From Eumeta japonica (Eukaryota; Arthropoda; Insecta; Lepidoptera; Psychidae), in assembly GCA_005406025.1 (NCBI GenBank), contig BGZK01000282.1, positions 434,001 through 498,000 on the forward strand: a stretch of DNA of 64,000 bases, read 5' to 3'. The notes beneath the pieces were generated by a model. That model did no database searches, was not told the origin of the DNA, and saw only the letters and a program-made list of their open reading frames with translations. A program made the position numbers and the translations under genes. Position 1 is the stretch's first letter, and each line of letters begins with the position of its first letter. Shown here piece after piece: positions 34,370 to 46,625 of the stretch.

Positions 34370-34989
34370 TAGACGCTTGCCTGCAACATGCATTAACATG
34401 CAGCATGCAACCCACCGCTGACCCTCGAATCTGCCTCTCCACAACGAATCTCTATCCAAATGATCGAATATTGATTCCAGAGGATTGACAGATATCGAAC
34501 ACCTAAGCAAGTGTTATTTATTTTTATAATTATCTAATTTCGCCAACCGTTAAATTGTTAATTCTACGTATGTTTCATGGCAACCGTTTCATGTCGGAAA
34601 TTGCCGACAGTCACATCCACCAGAATGCAAGGAGCGTTAAAACAACCAACACAACCTCGTTAAGCGCACCGCTGTCATGCAGTGGTCAAAGAGCGACGAA
34701 AACATTCTTAAGGCAGCCACAGACCACCACCGACAGACATGCCTGTCAAATGTCACAGACTAACCATCACCAACATTACCCAAATAGTTACAGGCAAGCG
34801 TTCAATAATCGTGCGATCTAGCGCATAACGATCACAAATTCGATGTTTGCATGTGTGTGAGAAGGTTTGAATGTTTTGGAATCCTTCGAAATTTTGAAAC
34901 ATAAAAATAATAATATGCTCAACGACCAAATTGACGTTTATAAATCGCCATTATGCTGCATGTTAATGCATGTTGCAGGCAAGCGTCTA
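34370..34989. mobile_element. MITE with perfect 35-bp terminal inverted repeats
   Basis: The left end 34370-34404 (starting TAGACGCTTGCCTGCAACAT) is the exact reverse complement of 34955-34989. The element is 620 bp with no transposase frame. Flanks do not show a clear 8-bp duplication; TA or no duplication is possible. It lies inside the LINE, between endonuclease and polymerase parts, and is younger than it. Confidence 0.85.
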
Positions 34990-35128
34990 TAATTTTTCCA
35001 TGTAGTTTTTACCATGTTCGTGCACTTTTTTTATTTAAGTACAGATAAACATTGATTTTGTGATTACACACACACGCTTAAAGATTCTGGAATAATTTCT
35101 TACGTATTGGACAAATATATTCGAATTG

Positions 35129-35353
35129 TTATACGCCCTTCCTCATAAAGTGCGTACAATTAACATCAATTAATATGACTGTCGCCCAATCACTAAATGA
35201 TAACGTATTATTAACATTGACATTTTTTGATTTAAAAACATTTTTGCATTCAGACCTGGTTATAGTCAACAGTGAACTATATAGTTCATTGGGGTCTTTA
35301 CAATATGACAAATCAGATACCTTTTTATAATACATTATATCTAAATTGCTCAA
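35129..35353 (-). pseudogene. LINE segment between endonuclease and polymerase
   Basis: Minus-strand frame with CKDPNELYSSLLTI and FSDWATVILI, plausible for the poorly conserved linker of CR1/Jockey-like elements. Supported mainly by position and strand. Confidence 0.5.
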
Positions 35354-35454
35354 GACGACCAGTGTTCACAGGCATAATTTTGATTTCACGATTTATATAT
35401 ATTTATATCATTGATTTTAAACGTAACCAGCTGTCCGCAATGGTCAAATGATAA

Positions 35455-36087
35455 TTAACTTATAATTGATTTATACTCTGAATTAATATTTGTGAATATA
35501 TTATCCAGACAGGTTGAGGAAGTAGCTGTGAACGTAGTCGGTTCTAAAAATAAATTGTTTAAATTATAACATTGGAATAGAGATTTTATTCTAGTATATA
35601 AACAAGAATTTTTCAATAGATTTATATTAAAGTCTCCGCAAACAGTAAAATATTTACAGTTTTTATTAATTTTATATAAAATATCATCCATTATTTTTTC
35701 GAATACATCATACGATGACTTAGGAGGCCTGTATAGGCTTGATACAACAAGCTGATATAGTTCTATGTAAGCCGCTTCGATAGTTCGCTCAACAGACAGG
35801 CTCACAACATCTGAACGTTCTTCATATTTTATATTATTTTTAACTAGTATGAGGGAACCTCCATGCATAGCTTTTTCTCTGCTGAATGAACTTGCTACTT
35901 GATGCATACTGAAATAAAACATGAACTGGCGACTTCTAAGCCAATGTTCCGTAATACATAATATGTCAATCTCATTGTTATTTAAGAATAGCTCAATTTC
36001 CAGTTCTTTACTAAGTATTACCTGCATATTCTGATGCACCAGATTGATTATACATTTTTTTTTACAAATTTTTTTTCTCACAATCAT
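35455..36087 (-). pseudogene. LINE endonuclease domain (EEP family)
   Basis: About 200 residues. Motifs in order: IDILCITEHWLRS (catalytic E), HGGSLILVKNNI, VVSSLYRPPKSSYD, YFTVCGDFNINLL (GDFN) and TSSTCLDNIFTN. These are the standard boxes of the apurinic-like endonuclease that nicks target DNA for LINE insertion. The frame is intact here, but the polymerase behind it is interrupted three times. Confidence 0.85.
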
Positions 36088-36094
36088 TATGGTT

Positions 36095-37592
36095 TGACTC
36101 TCAAGTACTGATACAACATTATTGTTTATTTATGTTACATAATCAACTCATAAAAACTAGGGTTTTACTATGCGTATTTGTAAAATTTTCTTCCTAATTG
36201 TTATTGTGAGTAAATCTTTGTAGATAGTACCCATCAATTTTGAAATACAAAAGTCTTGTATAAGCTCCTGCTTAGTTTGGTAGTTATATAACATAAATAA
36301 ATTATTCTACGGTGAGCACTCCAGACATGTAACAGAAAGTGAAAAAAAGTTTTTCTCAGCAAACATAAATGTTTGCTGAAGCACAGGCTTCAACAGTTCT
36401 TTTCAAATCATTTGAAGTTTTTTAAGCAATTCCTTTGAGTAAATGAATATTTCAGGAAATAATCGCTCCGTAAATAGCATAATTTGTGTTCTTCCTTTCA
36501 TTTTCCAAACCGTTTGACCAAAAGTCATGAAAAAAATTACCAAGGTAAAGCTTAATAAACAGTTTGAAAGAAAATTATTTTAAACATGATCAGATATATC
36601 ATTTTTAAGTAATTGTCAAAAAAACTGCGCTTTCCAACAAATGAACGTAATTGCAGTGAAGATACGCTCTTCTGTTGGTGCTCTTATCGTATTTGTACAT
36701 TTTAAAACTGTAGTAAGTGTTTTAATAGTGTTTTAACGCTTTTAAAATAAGACGACGAAAGCGCTGATACCTTATAGAGGCCAAAAAAAGAGTGAATAAC
36801 GTAGTTTTTCTCAATTGTAGTGCATTTGTTTGTAGAAACTTTTATAAAACCTTACACTGAACATGATGCGACGTGCTCTTGATCAATATTTTTCTACACA
36901 TTACCATTTTGATAGGGATAAAAATTTCTAGAATGACTTTTGACCACGTCTTCATTACATAAATTCACTCTTATAAATATGTTTTGTCATTCTACTTTCA
37001 TTTGACCATTACAAATTGCCAAACTAGTGCAACTCAGTGCAATACACCTCTTTCAACTCTAGTCAACATAATATTTTCTTTCAAACCACATCATTTGCCG
37101 GTTATTCCTATCTTTGAAAGAAATTTCACACACACCTTACAGAGATATAGCATCTTCTCTGTGTTGATAATACTTTTAGTTTTTTCTGTCATATCACACT
37201 TTTTTATCTTGCATACGGGTTGGAGCTAGAACTCTAGCCAAACGCGATTATTGAGAGACATTTTACAATTCATAACAGCAAGTAAGGCACGATTCACTTT
37301 TTCTTGCTTCTTCTTGCTTTACTCTCCTTTTATTACCCCTATCATAATGTCATTAGTGAATAAGTAAACCAACTCTTTCACTTGTGTAACCATGTCACCT
37401 CTTGAACATATATCGCATTCATTCATCCTTTTGCTTCTTTCAAACCTCATATTCATTGTTGCTGACATTTATATTTTCATACTTATTTTATTATTTATTA
37501 TTTCCTTTTAGTTACCATCGTCTACAATCGTACCCCGAAAGCGCAATGATTACTTGGTCGTCGGTGTACAGGAGGCATTTGACAAACAACTC
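36095..37592. other. Intergenic, nothing identified
   Basis: AT-rich. A 9-bp hairpin CAGCAAACA/TGTTTGCTG lies at about 36357-36378. The open frames at 36984-37229 and 37402-37650 encode F/S/H/L-rich peptides without family resemblance. Confidence 0.4.
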
Positions 37593-37687
37593 ACCCATTC
37601 ATAGTCCAGACTTATACTTTTTCACATCATACAGACCGCTGTCTGTATGATGTGAAAAAGAAAGTATAAGTGTGGACTATGAATAGG
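37593..37687. repeat. Long snap-back inverted repeat (~44-bp arms)
   Basis: Left arm 37593-37637 pairs with 37642-37687 with few mismatches around a 4-base centre (cgct). The longest hairpin in the window. No transposon ends are seen outside it. Confidence 0.85.
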
Positions 37688-40462
37688 TAATTCGGCTTAT
37701 TCATAGAGGCCGTATGACAACTGTGATATTGTACATCCATTGAATATCTTTTACAATAACACGACTCTCAAATTTTCTTCTATTTTTAGGTACTTCTTGT
37801 GTCAAAGTTATAATAATAACGATAGCAAGTGACAATAATTTTATTGAATACGTTTATAAATCAACGCACAATTTCAATATCCACACATGTTACCTCTTAT
37901 GGGTTGAGATTTTATAAAAACTAAGACACAACATAAGCAATTAGTTTCTTTTAAGTAATAAAATGCCGATTGTATAATTTAAATTCCATACAAAAATTCT
38001 GCAAAGTTACTAAAGCAGCCAAATTTTTAATATAATTTGATTATATTTTCTTTTTACAATATTCATCATGTATATATATATTATTATTGTACACAATAAA
38101 GATCTTTAATTTATAACAATTTATTACAACACAAAGCTACGAAAATGCTTAAATATATTGATTAAGAGCTAAAACGTCATGATAAAATTAGTCACTAACA
38201 CTTATTATTTCTAATATAAATATAAAAATAAATATTCTTTGTTTTAATGCTTTCTTTTCAATGCTTTATCTTTTTATGTTAAGTTTTAATTTAAGAACCA
38301 GCTCGTGCCCTTCAGGATATGTTGTACACCTACCATTATGAAATTCTCAAGTGATTAATATTCTATCTATTTGAACAAAGAAAGTAGAGATAGATGTTTA
38401 AGTGATCTTGTTGGTTTGTCTATTGTAAGATTTTACGGCACCCCACGTATGTTTTAGTGGTGCTATTTACATAGTGCCGTGTAGCTAGTATATGCATATA
38501 AAACAGATGATCATTAACATTCATCTTTAGAAATCAGTAATATAATTTTTAGAAGTTTCTATTTAACGTTAATTTTATTTAATTAAATTTACATTACATT
38601 GTTCTCTTTTTAAATGATTTTTTAAAATTACATGTAAATAATTAATGTAATTTAATAATTATTAAATTATAATAAAAGTTATTTAAAGAAAGAGGTAAAT
38701 TAATTAATTTATCCGATTCCGAGTAATATTTCATTTAATATCGTAATGTCCACTGACTGATGCTCAACACGTGCTATTGACTCGTCGTGTTCGGTGCGTA
38801 GTGGACCAGGGATTTGAAAGCTCATGAATAAACATCTATTTTTCGTGAAACAAATCATAAAAGAATACATCATCTAGGAGAATTTTCAGTTATTTCAAAT
38901 ATTGTCTGTAATATACTTGTGTATATTGGGTGTAGAAAATAAAATATGCTTTACAATAATTTAAGAAAAGGAAAATAGCTGTAATTACACTATACAAATA
39001 TAAAAACAATGGATTTTAATGACTTGTATGAATGAAATAATCAGAATTATTAAAAAAAAACTAGACAAAATAAATGGTGTGTACATAATCATTACCAATT
39101 TAACTATAAATCTAGTTTACGCTTGGTAACCTATAAATATTCTAGACAATAAAATAATAATTTGCTTTTAACTATTATACATTAATATAAACCTTCCAAA
39201 TCTTGGGATCATCATTATGCCACACTTAAATAGTTATCTCGTAAATTACGAGATAATATTCCCATAAAGAAACCATTCTTGTCGATTAAATGACAAAATT
39301 TGTATAGTACTAGTACAATACTAGTATGATATAGAGCTTATAACTGCACAATGCGACTGTACTTCTTTTCAGAAAGACACCGACTCATCTTTTTATGAAC
39401 ATGAAGTATATATATTATGTACATATAAATAATTATATATTTTATAATTTATGTAACTCCACATTTTAGCCAGAACAAAGATAAGTAGTACAGATTTCAA
39501 CGTGGCATTAATCAGGGAAAGCGGTGGATTTGCACGACTTTCTGAGCGACTGTGACCAAACATTACGTAAAAGAAACATTTAAACCTAAAAATGGTAACT
39601 AGTGCTTTAGGGAAAATCGACTTTTTTTTATATAAAAAAAGTTTCTATTGGAATGTTTGTTTGTGGTGGAATGCATTGATTTTCAGTTTTAATTTATCGT
39701 CGCAATATCTCGTCTGTGGCCGTAGAAACTAGTTTCAATCCTACTTTTATTCTATCTATATTACTGTAAAGGGTTATTGTTAAAATATATAGATAACATG
39801 GCTATTTGAATACAGAAAGTTTGTTCCACGGTTTCACCGTTAAAGTATATGCATTAAGAATTGAATGGGTTCAACCGTTAATTGCATCTTACCTCTGCAC
39901 CACACGTGCTTGTGCACCTGTCTTTAGTTGGCTGTTGTCACAGTCGTTCAAAGATACCTCACCCCCGATACTTCCGCTCGGGTGTTATCTACTCATTCTC
40001 ACTACAAGTGTACGCATTCTAGAAATGGTTTTTATATAAAAATGATTGTAATCTTTGCAAGAATTGATGACTGATTGCCTAATATCTGGTGACCAGCAAG
40101 ACCGTTTCCTTCAATAGTACAAAAATATGTGTAATTATCCGAAAAGAAGAGAACAAATTGAGATATTACATCTGAATATAAACCCATCACTTCTACATTT
40201 TATACCTTTTTGTGTTAAAGAATTACCATTTTCAAACTTACTTTATCTCTAAATCAACATTTATTCATCTACGCGAAATTATCTTGATTTAGCGATATAT
40301 GAATTTAGGGTTTATAACGTTTTAACATAAAAAGATACAGTTTTATCAGTCCTGGTATTTCTTCTTATTAGGTTCTTTTTCCAACTGTAGGGCTCTTAAT
40401 TAGCAACTAGAATATATATTATAACAAAACTAGTCTCAACTACCTAAAATTGTATTTGTAAG
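37688..40462. other. Intergenic, nothing identified
   Basis: AT-rich with small palindromes (for example TATCTCGTAA/TTACGAGATA at about 39233-39253). The frame at 39806-40039 has no recognisable motif. Confidence 0.4.
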
Positions 40463-40626
40463 TTAATGTTGAAACTGAGCGAGCACGATGAGGTAGGTGG
40501 TGATCAGACTCAGCAGGCCGACGGGCAGGCGCGCGTCCACGGGGACGAGGCGGCAGATGCGCAGCGCGAACGGCCGGAGCTGGATGAACTACAGAAACTT
40601 TTTGATGTCAGCGGTTTCTCTATTAT
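40463..40626 (-). CDS. GR locus C exon 4 (with stop)
   Basis: Acceptor 'gtttacag', terminal TAA at 40463-40465. Markedly GC-rich in an AT-rich setting. TAG at 40589-40591 falls where locus D has a glutamate codon (KKFL-stop-FIQLRPFALR). Ends TTYLIVLAQFQH. Confidence 0.85.
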
Positions 40627-40838
40627 CTGTAAACAACTTTTTATAGTCCTGATATTGTCTTAAACTTGATATACTTAGAATGTTTTATTTCACTATTAAA
40701 TTGAAAAATTAATTACAGGGACAAGATTAGAATGAAAATTGACAAGTGAGTGAAAAACACAGGATGGTAAATTGTTATTGTATCTTCAGAAAACCACCGG
40801 ATCGATTTAGAAGATATATAGTGCACTAGAGGTCTTAC

Positions 40839-40984
40839 TTTAGACAAAAATAATTGAGTCGTTAATGTTAGTTTAATGTGGTCTATTCGAGACTCTATCA
40901 TAGCTGCGATCACACCTGGCAAGCTAGTCAAGATGACACCGTGTATATTTCAATGCATAATATTATCATTTCGCCATGCAGTAC
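40839..40984 (-). CDS. GR locus C exon 3 (shifted, stop)
   Basis: The conserved second half reads LTSLPGVIAAMIESRIDHIK, then LTLTTQLFLSK. The first half is shifted relative to locus D and gives TGA at 40950-40952. 146 nt against 148 in A, B and D. Confidence 0.8.
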
Positions 40985-41696
40985 CTTAAAAACCAAATTT
41001 AATATTAAACATTTTTCAAGGAGTAAACAGAGGCTTTTGGATTGGAAAGTGTTTTAACATACTTGGTTGAGCCGTGCTGTAAAAAATTAACCGGGTCGAC
41101 CGATGGGACACCACACTTTCAAAGAATAAAAACGTGAAGTAGCAGCTTCCGCTGTCGAGAGAGTGAAAAATTCTGTTTTCCTCTTCTCAAATTCCTATTC
41201 AAAAAGATTCCAGTTACCCTATTTCCTCCATCAGATATTGTGTTTCTTCCTTAAAGGCCGACAATGCACCAGTGACTGCTCTGTGTTTGCGAGTGTCCAT
41301 GTGCGGCGGTGATGACCAAGTCACTTGTGGCTCGCATGCTCGTTTGTATCTTAAAAATGGTATAATAGTACGCACTTATCGCTGTTTAGTTGGTATCAGG
41401 AAAGAGAAATTTATGACACATATCACATGTCGTAAGTCATATTTCATACATTATATGTCATGTATTATATAACATGTACATATATGTCGAATACATTACT
41501 ATATTCAATAGTTTTTTTTTGAACATGGTACGATTTATTTCGCGTTAGCGAATAGATGTTCATGAAATCCTTTGCTCAAGCTTCAACCAAATTGGAATAA
41601 TAGTAAAAATACTGCCATTAATGTTAACAACAGTATTTACTAAACAATTTTAGTTTACTTAGAACATTGTTAGCAGTAATATTGTATAGTTCTTAC

Positions 41697-41780
41697 GTGA
41701 CCCGTGGCGATGTTGACAATCACACCACTATAAATCCAAGTTAGTAACTTTGAAAAAGTACACAGCAGGTTAATTAACAT
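41697..41780 (-). CDS. GR locus C exon 2
   Basis: 84 nt, phase 0, acceptor 'atttcag', donor GTAAGA. Encodes MLINLLCTFSKLLTWIYSG and nine more residues. Intron 1 before it is 69 nt and has no in-frame stop, so unspliced RNA stays open into exon 2. Confidence 0.85.
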
Positions 41781-41849
41781 CTGAAATAAAATATTATAAT
41801 GTATTTTTATTATCTGAGGGCGTACTAGCACAAATAAATGAATTACTAC

Positions 41850-42518
41850 CAAATTTTTTATAATTTTCTCTGTTGCTTTGAAGCTGTCCAAGAGTCTCCA
41901 ATACACATTCAAATAGTTATTCCAGTGTTTAATTCGCGTTTCAATAAAACGACCACTCGTCGAGTGTTGTTCAATTCTGTGACTTAGCAAGTGCATCCGG
42001 GATAAGGTGACCGACAATGTGTGTAGTCTAGGGATGTAACTGACGTCCATTGCAGACAAGAGAAAGCTTAGCGTTATAATAAAAATAAATTTATTTTGAC
42101 ACGAAGTTGAAAAGTAGCAAAAACTCACACTAAAAGCGATTCTTGCCATGACGAGCCAAACTACAAATAAACAATTAATAATGCGCATAAGTTGCTTTTT
42201 TCGATTTTCGGTGCCTAAAATGGAATCAATAAATTTAATCTCACTACAAAAATCTAATAAATGCCTTTCACCATAATAGCAGGATACTGTAACATTTATA
42301 AGAAATTCCGTCGTAAGAAACATGTATGTTTTAAGATGTGACGAGTTAATTTTTATAGCCATGTATAAGTGCACTGCACTAATGAACGTTCCGAATAAAA
42401 TACAACAACATTTCCCAAGAACGCGAAGGGAACAATGTCCTTGGGAATCAAAATAGTAACAGAAGATAAGCCGGGTAAATAATTGCAGTTTCAAATCATA
42501 ACTTTCAATATTTGACAT
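41850..42518 (-). CDS. GR locus C exon 1
   Basis: 223 codons, open. Shares with locus D LFTRLIFCYYFD, SCYYGE, DSILGT, DVSYIPRL and LNVYWRLLDSF. The donor is GTAGTA (or GTAATT three bases on). Several hydrophobic helices of 18-22 residues fit the receptor's first membrane segments. Confidence 0.85.
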
Positions 42519-45500
42519 AATGGCAGTTACACAAGCCAGGATTTTTTTAAGGAAAAACTTTTTGGCTAACAATTCCGTACTGGTCAACAATTTAAATGGA
42601 AATGAGAAGCCCGAAATAGTGCCAATAGAATATTTTGAGGATTATCGAATATGGTGGGAATTGTTGATGTATGGATAAAATATCATTAATAAAGCACGTT
42701 TTACATCAATCAGTCAATCAATTAATGTCTTCAAAGTATTGGTGATAATAGAATTAGATTAAAATTTGTTGTAGATGTGTTTATGAGCATTGAGCATTAT
42801 GAAAACATGTACCTACCTTAAAATATAAATTATTAACGTTGAACTTTCGCAAAAAATCTACAAAGAAAACTGTTCAGATGTTATTCATATTTGCATACTT
42901 GAGTTGGGTATTTGTCAGCATTAGTCAACGTCAGAAGTTTATTAGAAAAGATTGAGAAAACTCTGTATTCCGCCTATTCATGAGGTGGCAATACCTGGCA
43001 TCAGGATACGCTGTGATGAAGGATAAGTTAAGATATTCTATTATTCTATTTTCTTGCTTCACGGAGAACATTCTTACAGTACACTGCATCTTATTGTTTC
43101 GTAATTTTCAAGTCCAAAAGTACAAATTTTAAATAAAATGAAATAAGATCCTTCACAACTAGTCATAAAATACTATTTAAAAATTATTCTTTATTTTACT
43201 TATGTAATTTTAAGATAATCATTAAGCAATTTTGTATCTTCATAGTCAGAAGTAATAGAAAGATTCAGTTGACTCTTGTCGGGATCTCAAAATTTTTTGC
43301 GGTGAGAATGTTAAAAGACCCTGCTCGATTTTCACAGAACTTCTTATCTTTATATCTCATCCCTTTTATGAGAGCATTCTTCGTTTCTTCTTTTGTAGTT
43401 TCATTTCTTGCATTATGATTACAGATTTACATAAAGATTTCTTTATATTTTCTTTAAAAACGAACTTACTGAATACGTACACAGGCCTATTAACATGTCC
43501 GTGCAATTTTAAAAGTCGTTAAAATATTGATTTTATCTAGTTCAGTCTTTGATTTGTTGTTTTATCTAATAACGCACTCCTTTAAATATTGTTTTTCTTT
43601 AGTTAGTTTTTACTTATGATACTAAAATGTAAACTTGTTTATTGCTAAACTATATATAATGGGTTAGAAATAGGTTTAGTTTATTTTGCTACTGATTGTA
43701 CGCTAGATACTTTGTAAATATGAAATTGTATCGCTGATTTCTTTCTTCTTGTTACTTAACCGGATTGGGTGTTGGCACACACTGTCAGATTATACAGTAA
43801 GTATACAAGTTTAAAGAAAAACTGTATAACTCAAACGGGGGACGTGATTTTAAGCCTTAGTGGCGTTGAGGCTCACTATTAAATAGAGCACAAGACAATA
43901 GAATGAACAGACCTCGTCTAAATTTTGGTTTGGATATTTAATACATTGAAATTGTTATTAATTCCGTTTGGTTGTGTATTCATTATGTATTAGTTTAGTT
44001 GTATTTTGGGGAAATTTATATTATCCTGGGTAGAGTATTAAAGTTTGTTTCGGTATTCCGAACCTATGTGGAACGATGGACAAATACACGAATTGATATT
44101 CTATTTATTTAAATAGATCGAGGAGTGGAAGGAGTTTTGGGCTGATGTAAGTGATTTTTTTCCAAAATATGATAGTAATGAGAGAAGTCCTAATATGTGA
44201 ATTTGATTGCTATACTGGATCGATATTAGAAAGTTTCAGATCAGATTGAAGACAACAGAGTAAATTATAATGGTGATTTCCTTCTTTTACTGCAACAAAT
44301 GTTTATCATGTTTGTCACAAACTCTGTCTTTGACTTATTTGACGATCGATTGAAAGTAAAGTTGTGGTCACGTAATTGTATCATGGTGTCAACGTAAGTA
44401 CGAGTCACTCGGGTTGTGCCGATTCAAAGATAATAGCGTTACTGATATTATGCATGAATAACTATGAATCTAGAACGAACAATCCAAATTCAATATGCTC
44501 AAGTATCACAATCTCAGGATAATCGTCTTTAGCACTAGGGCTAATAACGTACAAGCCTAATACAAGACTATCTGTATTATAGTCAAGTCAAATAATATAT
44601 TCATTAAAAGTATCAACTGGTATTGACTCAAGTTTCAAATGAGACGAAGAATATTAAATAAGATATCAATCTCAATAGAGTCAATCAAACCTACGATCAT
44701 ATTTCCTAAGTGCGCAAGAGCACTCCGATTCGATCACATACATAGAAATTCCTTCAAATAAGTAAATTTTATATAAGTTACATGTTATAACACAATAGCA
44801 AATAACATATTTTACATTATACACAATGAAATAAAATAATATTCAATAGAATTAAATTGAAGAGAAGAAACAAAATAAAATTAAATGTATGCAGAAAAAT
44901 CTTTAATTAGGAATTTTAAATATAACTATTATAATCGCATTGTGCAAGATTTTCTATGTTTAAACTGTATTTCTTTTTGAAAATAATTTAATACGTGACT
45001 TTATTAGAATCTTTAATTTTTGTGTATCAGAACCACCTCTCGGGATAGGAATTCAATTTGCAATGAGTTTCATCTGATCTTCTTGCAGATGAAACCCGTT
45101 AGAAACAGTTCTGATGCGCATCAGATCTGCTCATCTATCTCCGGTACTTTTAGGTATGACATTACCAAGATAAATCAAATGCAAAAAGGGAAATTTAGTA
45201 TTTCGGTTAATAACTTTTATTTCAAAGTGAGGGACAAGTTCCGGGAGGCAATGCTCATTCGAACGAATGAACTGCTAGTCTGAAATATAACTGTTTATTA
45301 GGAAAGATGCACAAGTGAAATAGAATATAAGAATAAATGTCAATGGTGGTTGTTTTCGTTCTAGGTCCATGACTTCTTCTCTGGATTTTTGAATGCCGCT
45401 TCGCTTTAAACAGTACTTGTGTTGACAAGGCTAGGAAACAACTGCTAAAATTTTAATCGACCTACTCGAAATATTTTTTAGTATTTTTTTTGTAGATATA

Positions 45501-45573
45501 AGAATCACAATATAAAATATCATAAATTTACAACAATTAATATTATGATTCAAAACTACTAAATTTAAATAAA
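42519..45573. other. Intergenic between GR loci C and D, first part
   Basis: Must hold the locus C promoter, but no defined element is visible. A frame at 45020-45283 (no ATG at its start) has no family match. Otherwise AT-rich. Confidence 0.4.
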
Positions 45574-45620
45574 ACAACAATCAACATCTTATGATCATTT
45601 CATAAGATGTTGATTGTTGT
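45574..45620. repeat. Perfect 21-bp inverted repeat
   Basis: 45574-45594 is the exact reverse complement of 45600-45620, with a 5-base loop. Confidence 0.9.
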
Positions 45621-46269
45621 GAATTCAATAACACGACTCGTCTTATTTATATCGAAACGCGTGGACTTGATTGTTTATACAATCTATGAATTTCGATTTT
45701 TATTGTCTATTTGTTTTTTTACGTTAAATATAATCAATTTAATGATCTATTTTATAATGAGAGATGATAAGTTTAATGGTTAAGAATGCATACGGAGTAC
45801 GCAACTTTTGTAACAGCCCCGGTGGTCACAGCTGCTCAAAGAAAGGCTTATCATTAGAAGTAGATTCACCGACATGAGAATTAATTGTACTAATCGGAGT
45901 AGGCTCGGGAACAGTCTCTAAGCTAACTCGAAATTTTAGCACCCGTACAGTTGCCAGAATAATAGTAGAGGGCTTGTGTAGCTATGTGCTATTTGAGAAG
46001 ATGAAAGTACGAGAAACATGGACAACAGCACATATTGTGGTAACATTGACTGATAGGAGTCTATTATGAGATTCGAAATGAACCAATGAAGCAAAAAAAA
46101 AGGCAGTTCATACTCTTGTACTGAGAAAAGAAGACTAGTACATATAATACATCACATTGTAAAGTACCTGCCGAACATCATCGACAAATTATAACTAAGA
46201 AGGTCGGGTAGTATGGGAGTATGAGATCGCGTCTGAAGCAGTTTGATCGAAACAGAATTAACAAAAGTG
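45621..46269. other. Possible upstream part of the Gypsy remnant
   Basis: A plus-strand frame at about 45908-46060 (SKLTRNFSTRTVARIIVEGL) is plausible for the poorly conserved protease-to-polymerase region of Gypsy elements, but not diagnostic. Confidence 0.35.
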
Positions 46270-46625
46270 TGGTTCTTGTTTTTTAGATACATCGACGCAT
46301 TTTCGGAACAAGACTGAGATTGAACAAAACTGTTTTGATATAACACAAAATAAACACTCGAAATGAAATGACGATTCAGCAACAAGCTTAACGAGTTTCA
46401 GTGGCTAGGGAAAATGAAGTGACAGACCTGTTGAATGAAGTGAAGGATAACAATATGATAGAGCCCTTATTGAGTATCTGCTCATTGGTAGTTTTCATAA
46501 AAGTAAGAATGAAAAAACAAAGTTCTACTCTGACTATCGCCACCTCAATGACGCAACAATGAAGGACAGTCTTCCTTTACTCCGAAACGACGATACATTA
46601 GACACTACAATTGACAAATTATTTG
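46270..46625 (+). mobile_element. Gypsy-type LTR retrotransposon remnant (polymerase start)
   Basis: Plus-strand reading in two frames gives DAFSEQD, then ENEVTDLLNEVKDNNMIEPL, then FYSDYRHLNDATMKDSLPLL and RNDDTLDT. These align with the start of Gypsy reverse transcriptase (usual 'VNEMLxxMxxxGVIEPS', 'FCVDYRKLNxVTKKDSYPLPRIDDTLDTL'). The homology stops at a short hairpin (46604-46636); no LTRs or catalytic YVDD box are seen. Dead fragment. Confidence 0.75.

Larger units (their letters stand above)
27690..36087 (-). mobile_element. CR1/Jockey-like LINE, split by three younger insertions
   Basis: Read on the minus strand, one LINE runs from its endonuclease (36087-35455) through a linker (35353-35129), the start of the polymerase (34172-33912), the polymerase core (33776-33388) and the region after FADD (29084-28723) to its C-terminus (28253-27830) and a probable 3' tail. 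Inserted into it are a 620-bp MITE (34370-34989), a Copia element (29090-33387) and a 470-bp repeat (28254-28722). Removing these leaves about 3 kb in consistent order. No ORF1 precedes the endonuclease, so the copy is probably 5'-truncated. Several stops and shifts show it is inactive. Confidence 0.8.
40463..42518 (-). pseudogene. Gustatory receptor locus C (four exons, several lesions)
   Basis: Exons on the minus strand: 42518-41850, 41780-41697, 40984-40839 and 40626-40463. ATG at 42518 gives MSNIESYDLKLQLFTRLIFC, matching locus D's start; a longer upstream open stretch has no ATG. Exon 1 (223 residues) is fully open with several membrane helices. Exon 2 encodes NLLCTFSKLLTWIY. Exon 3 shows a one-base insertion and a compensating deletion, giving TGA at 40950-40952, and has lost the final G before its donor (AAA|GTAAGA), which breaks phase. 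Exon 4 has TAG at 40589-40591 but ends in the intact signature TTYLIVLAQF. An intact copy would be about 354 residues. Divergent from locus D; distance 6.6 kb. Confidence 0.85.

Noticed and set aside
40466..40663. Plus-strand frame with acidic, D/E/Q-rich translation
   Set aside because: It is the antisense of GR locus C exon 4; its odd composition reflects that exon's GC richness.
42519..42590. A longer N-terminus for GR locus C
   Set aside because: The extra open codons begin with TTG, not ATG, and locus D starts at the position matching ATG 42518.
45020..45283. Open frame of 87 codons between loci C and D
   Set aside because: No ATG at its start, no motif, no matching splice or homology signal.
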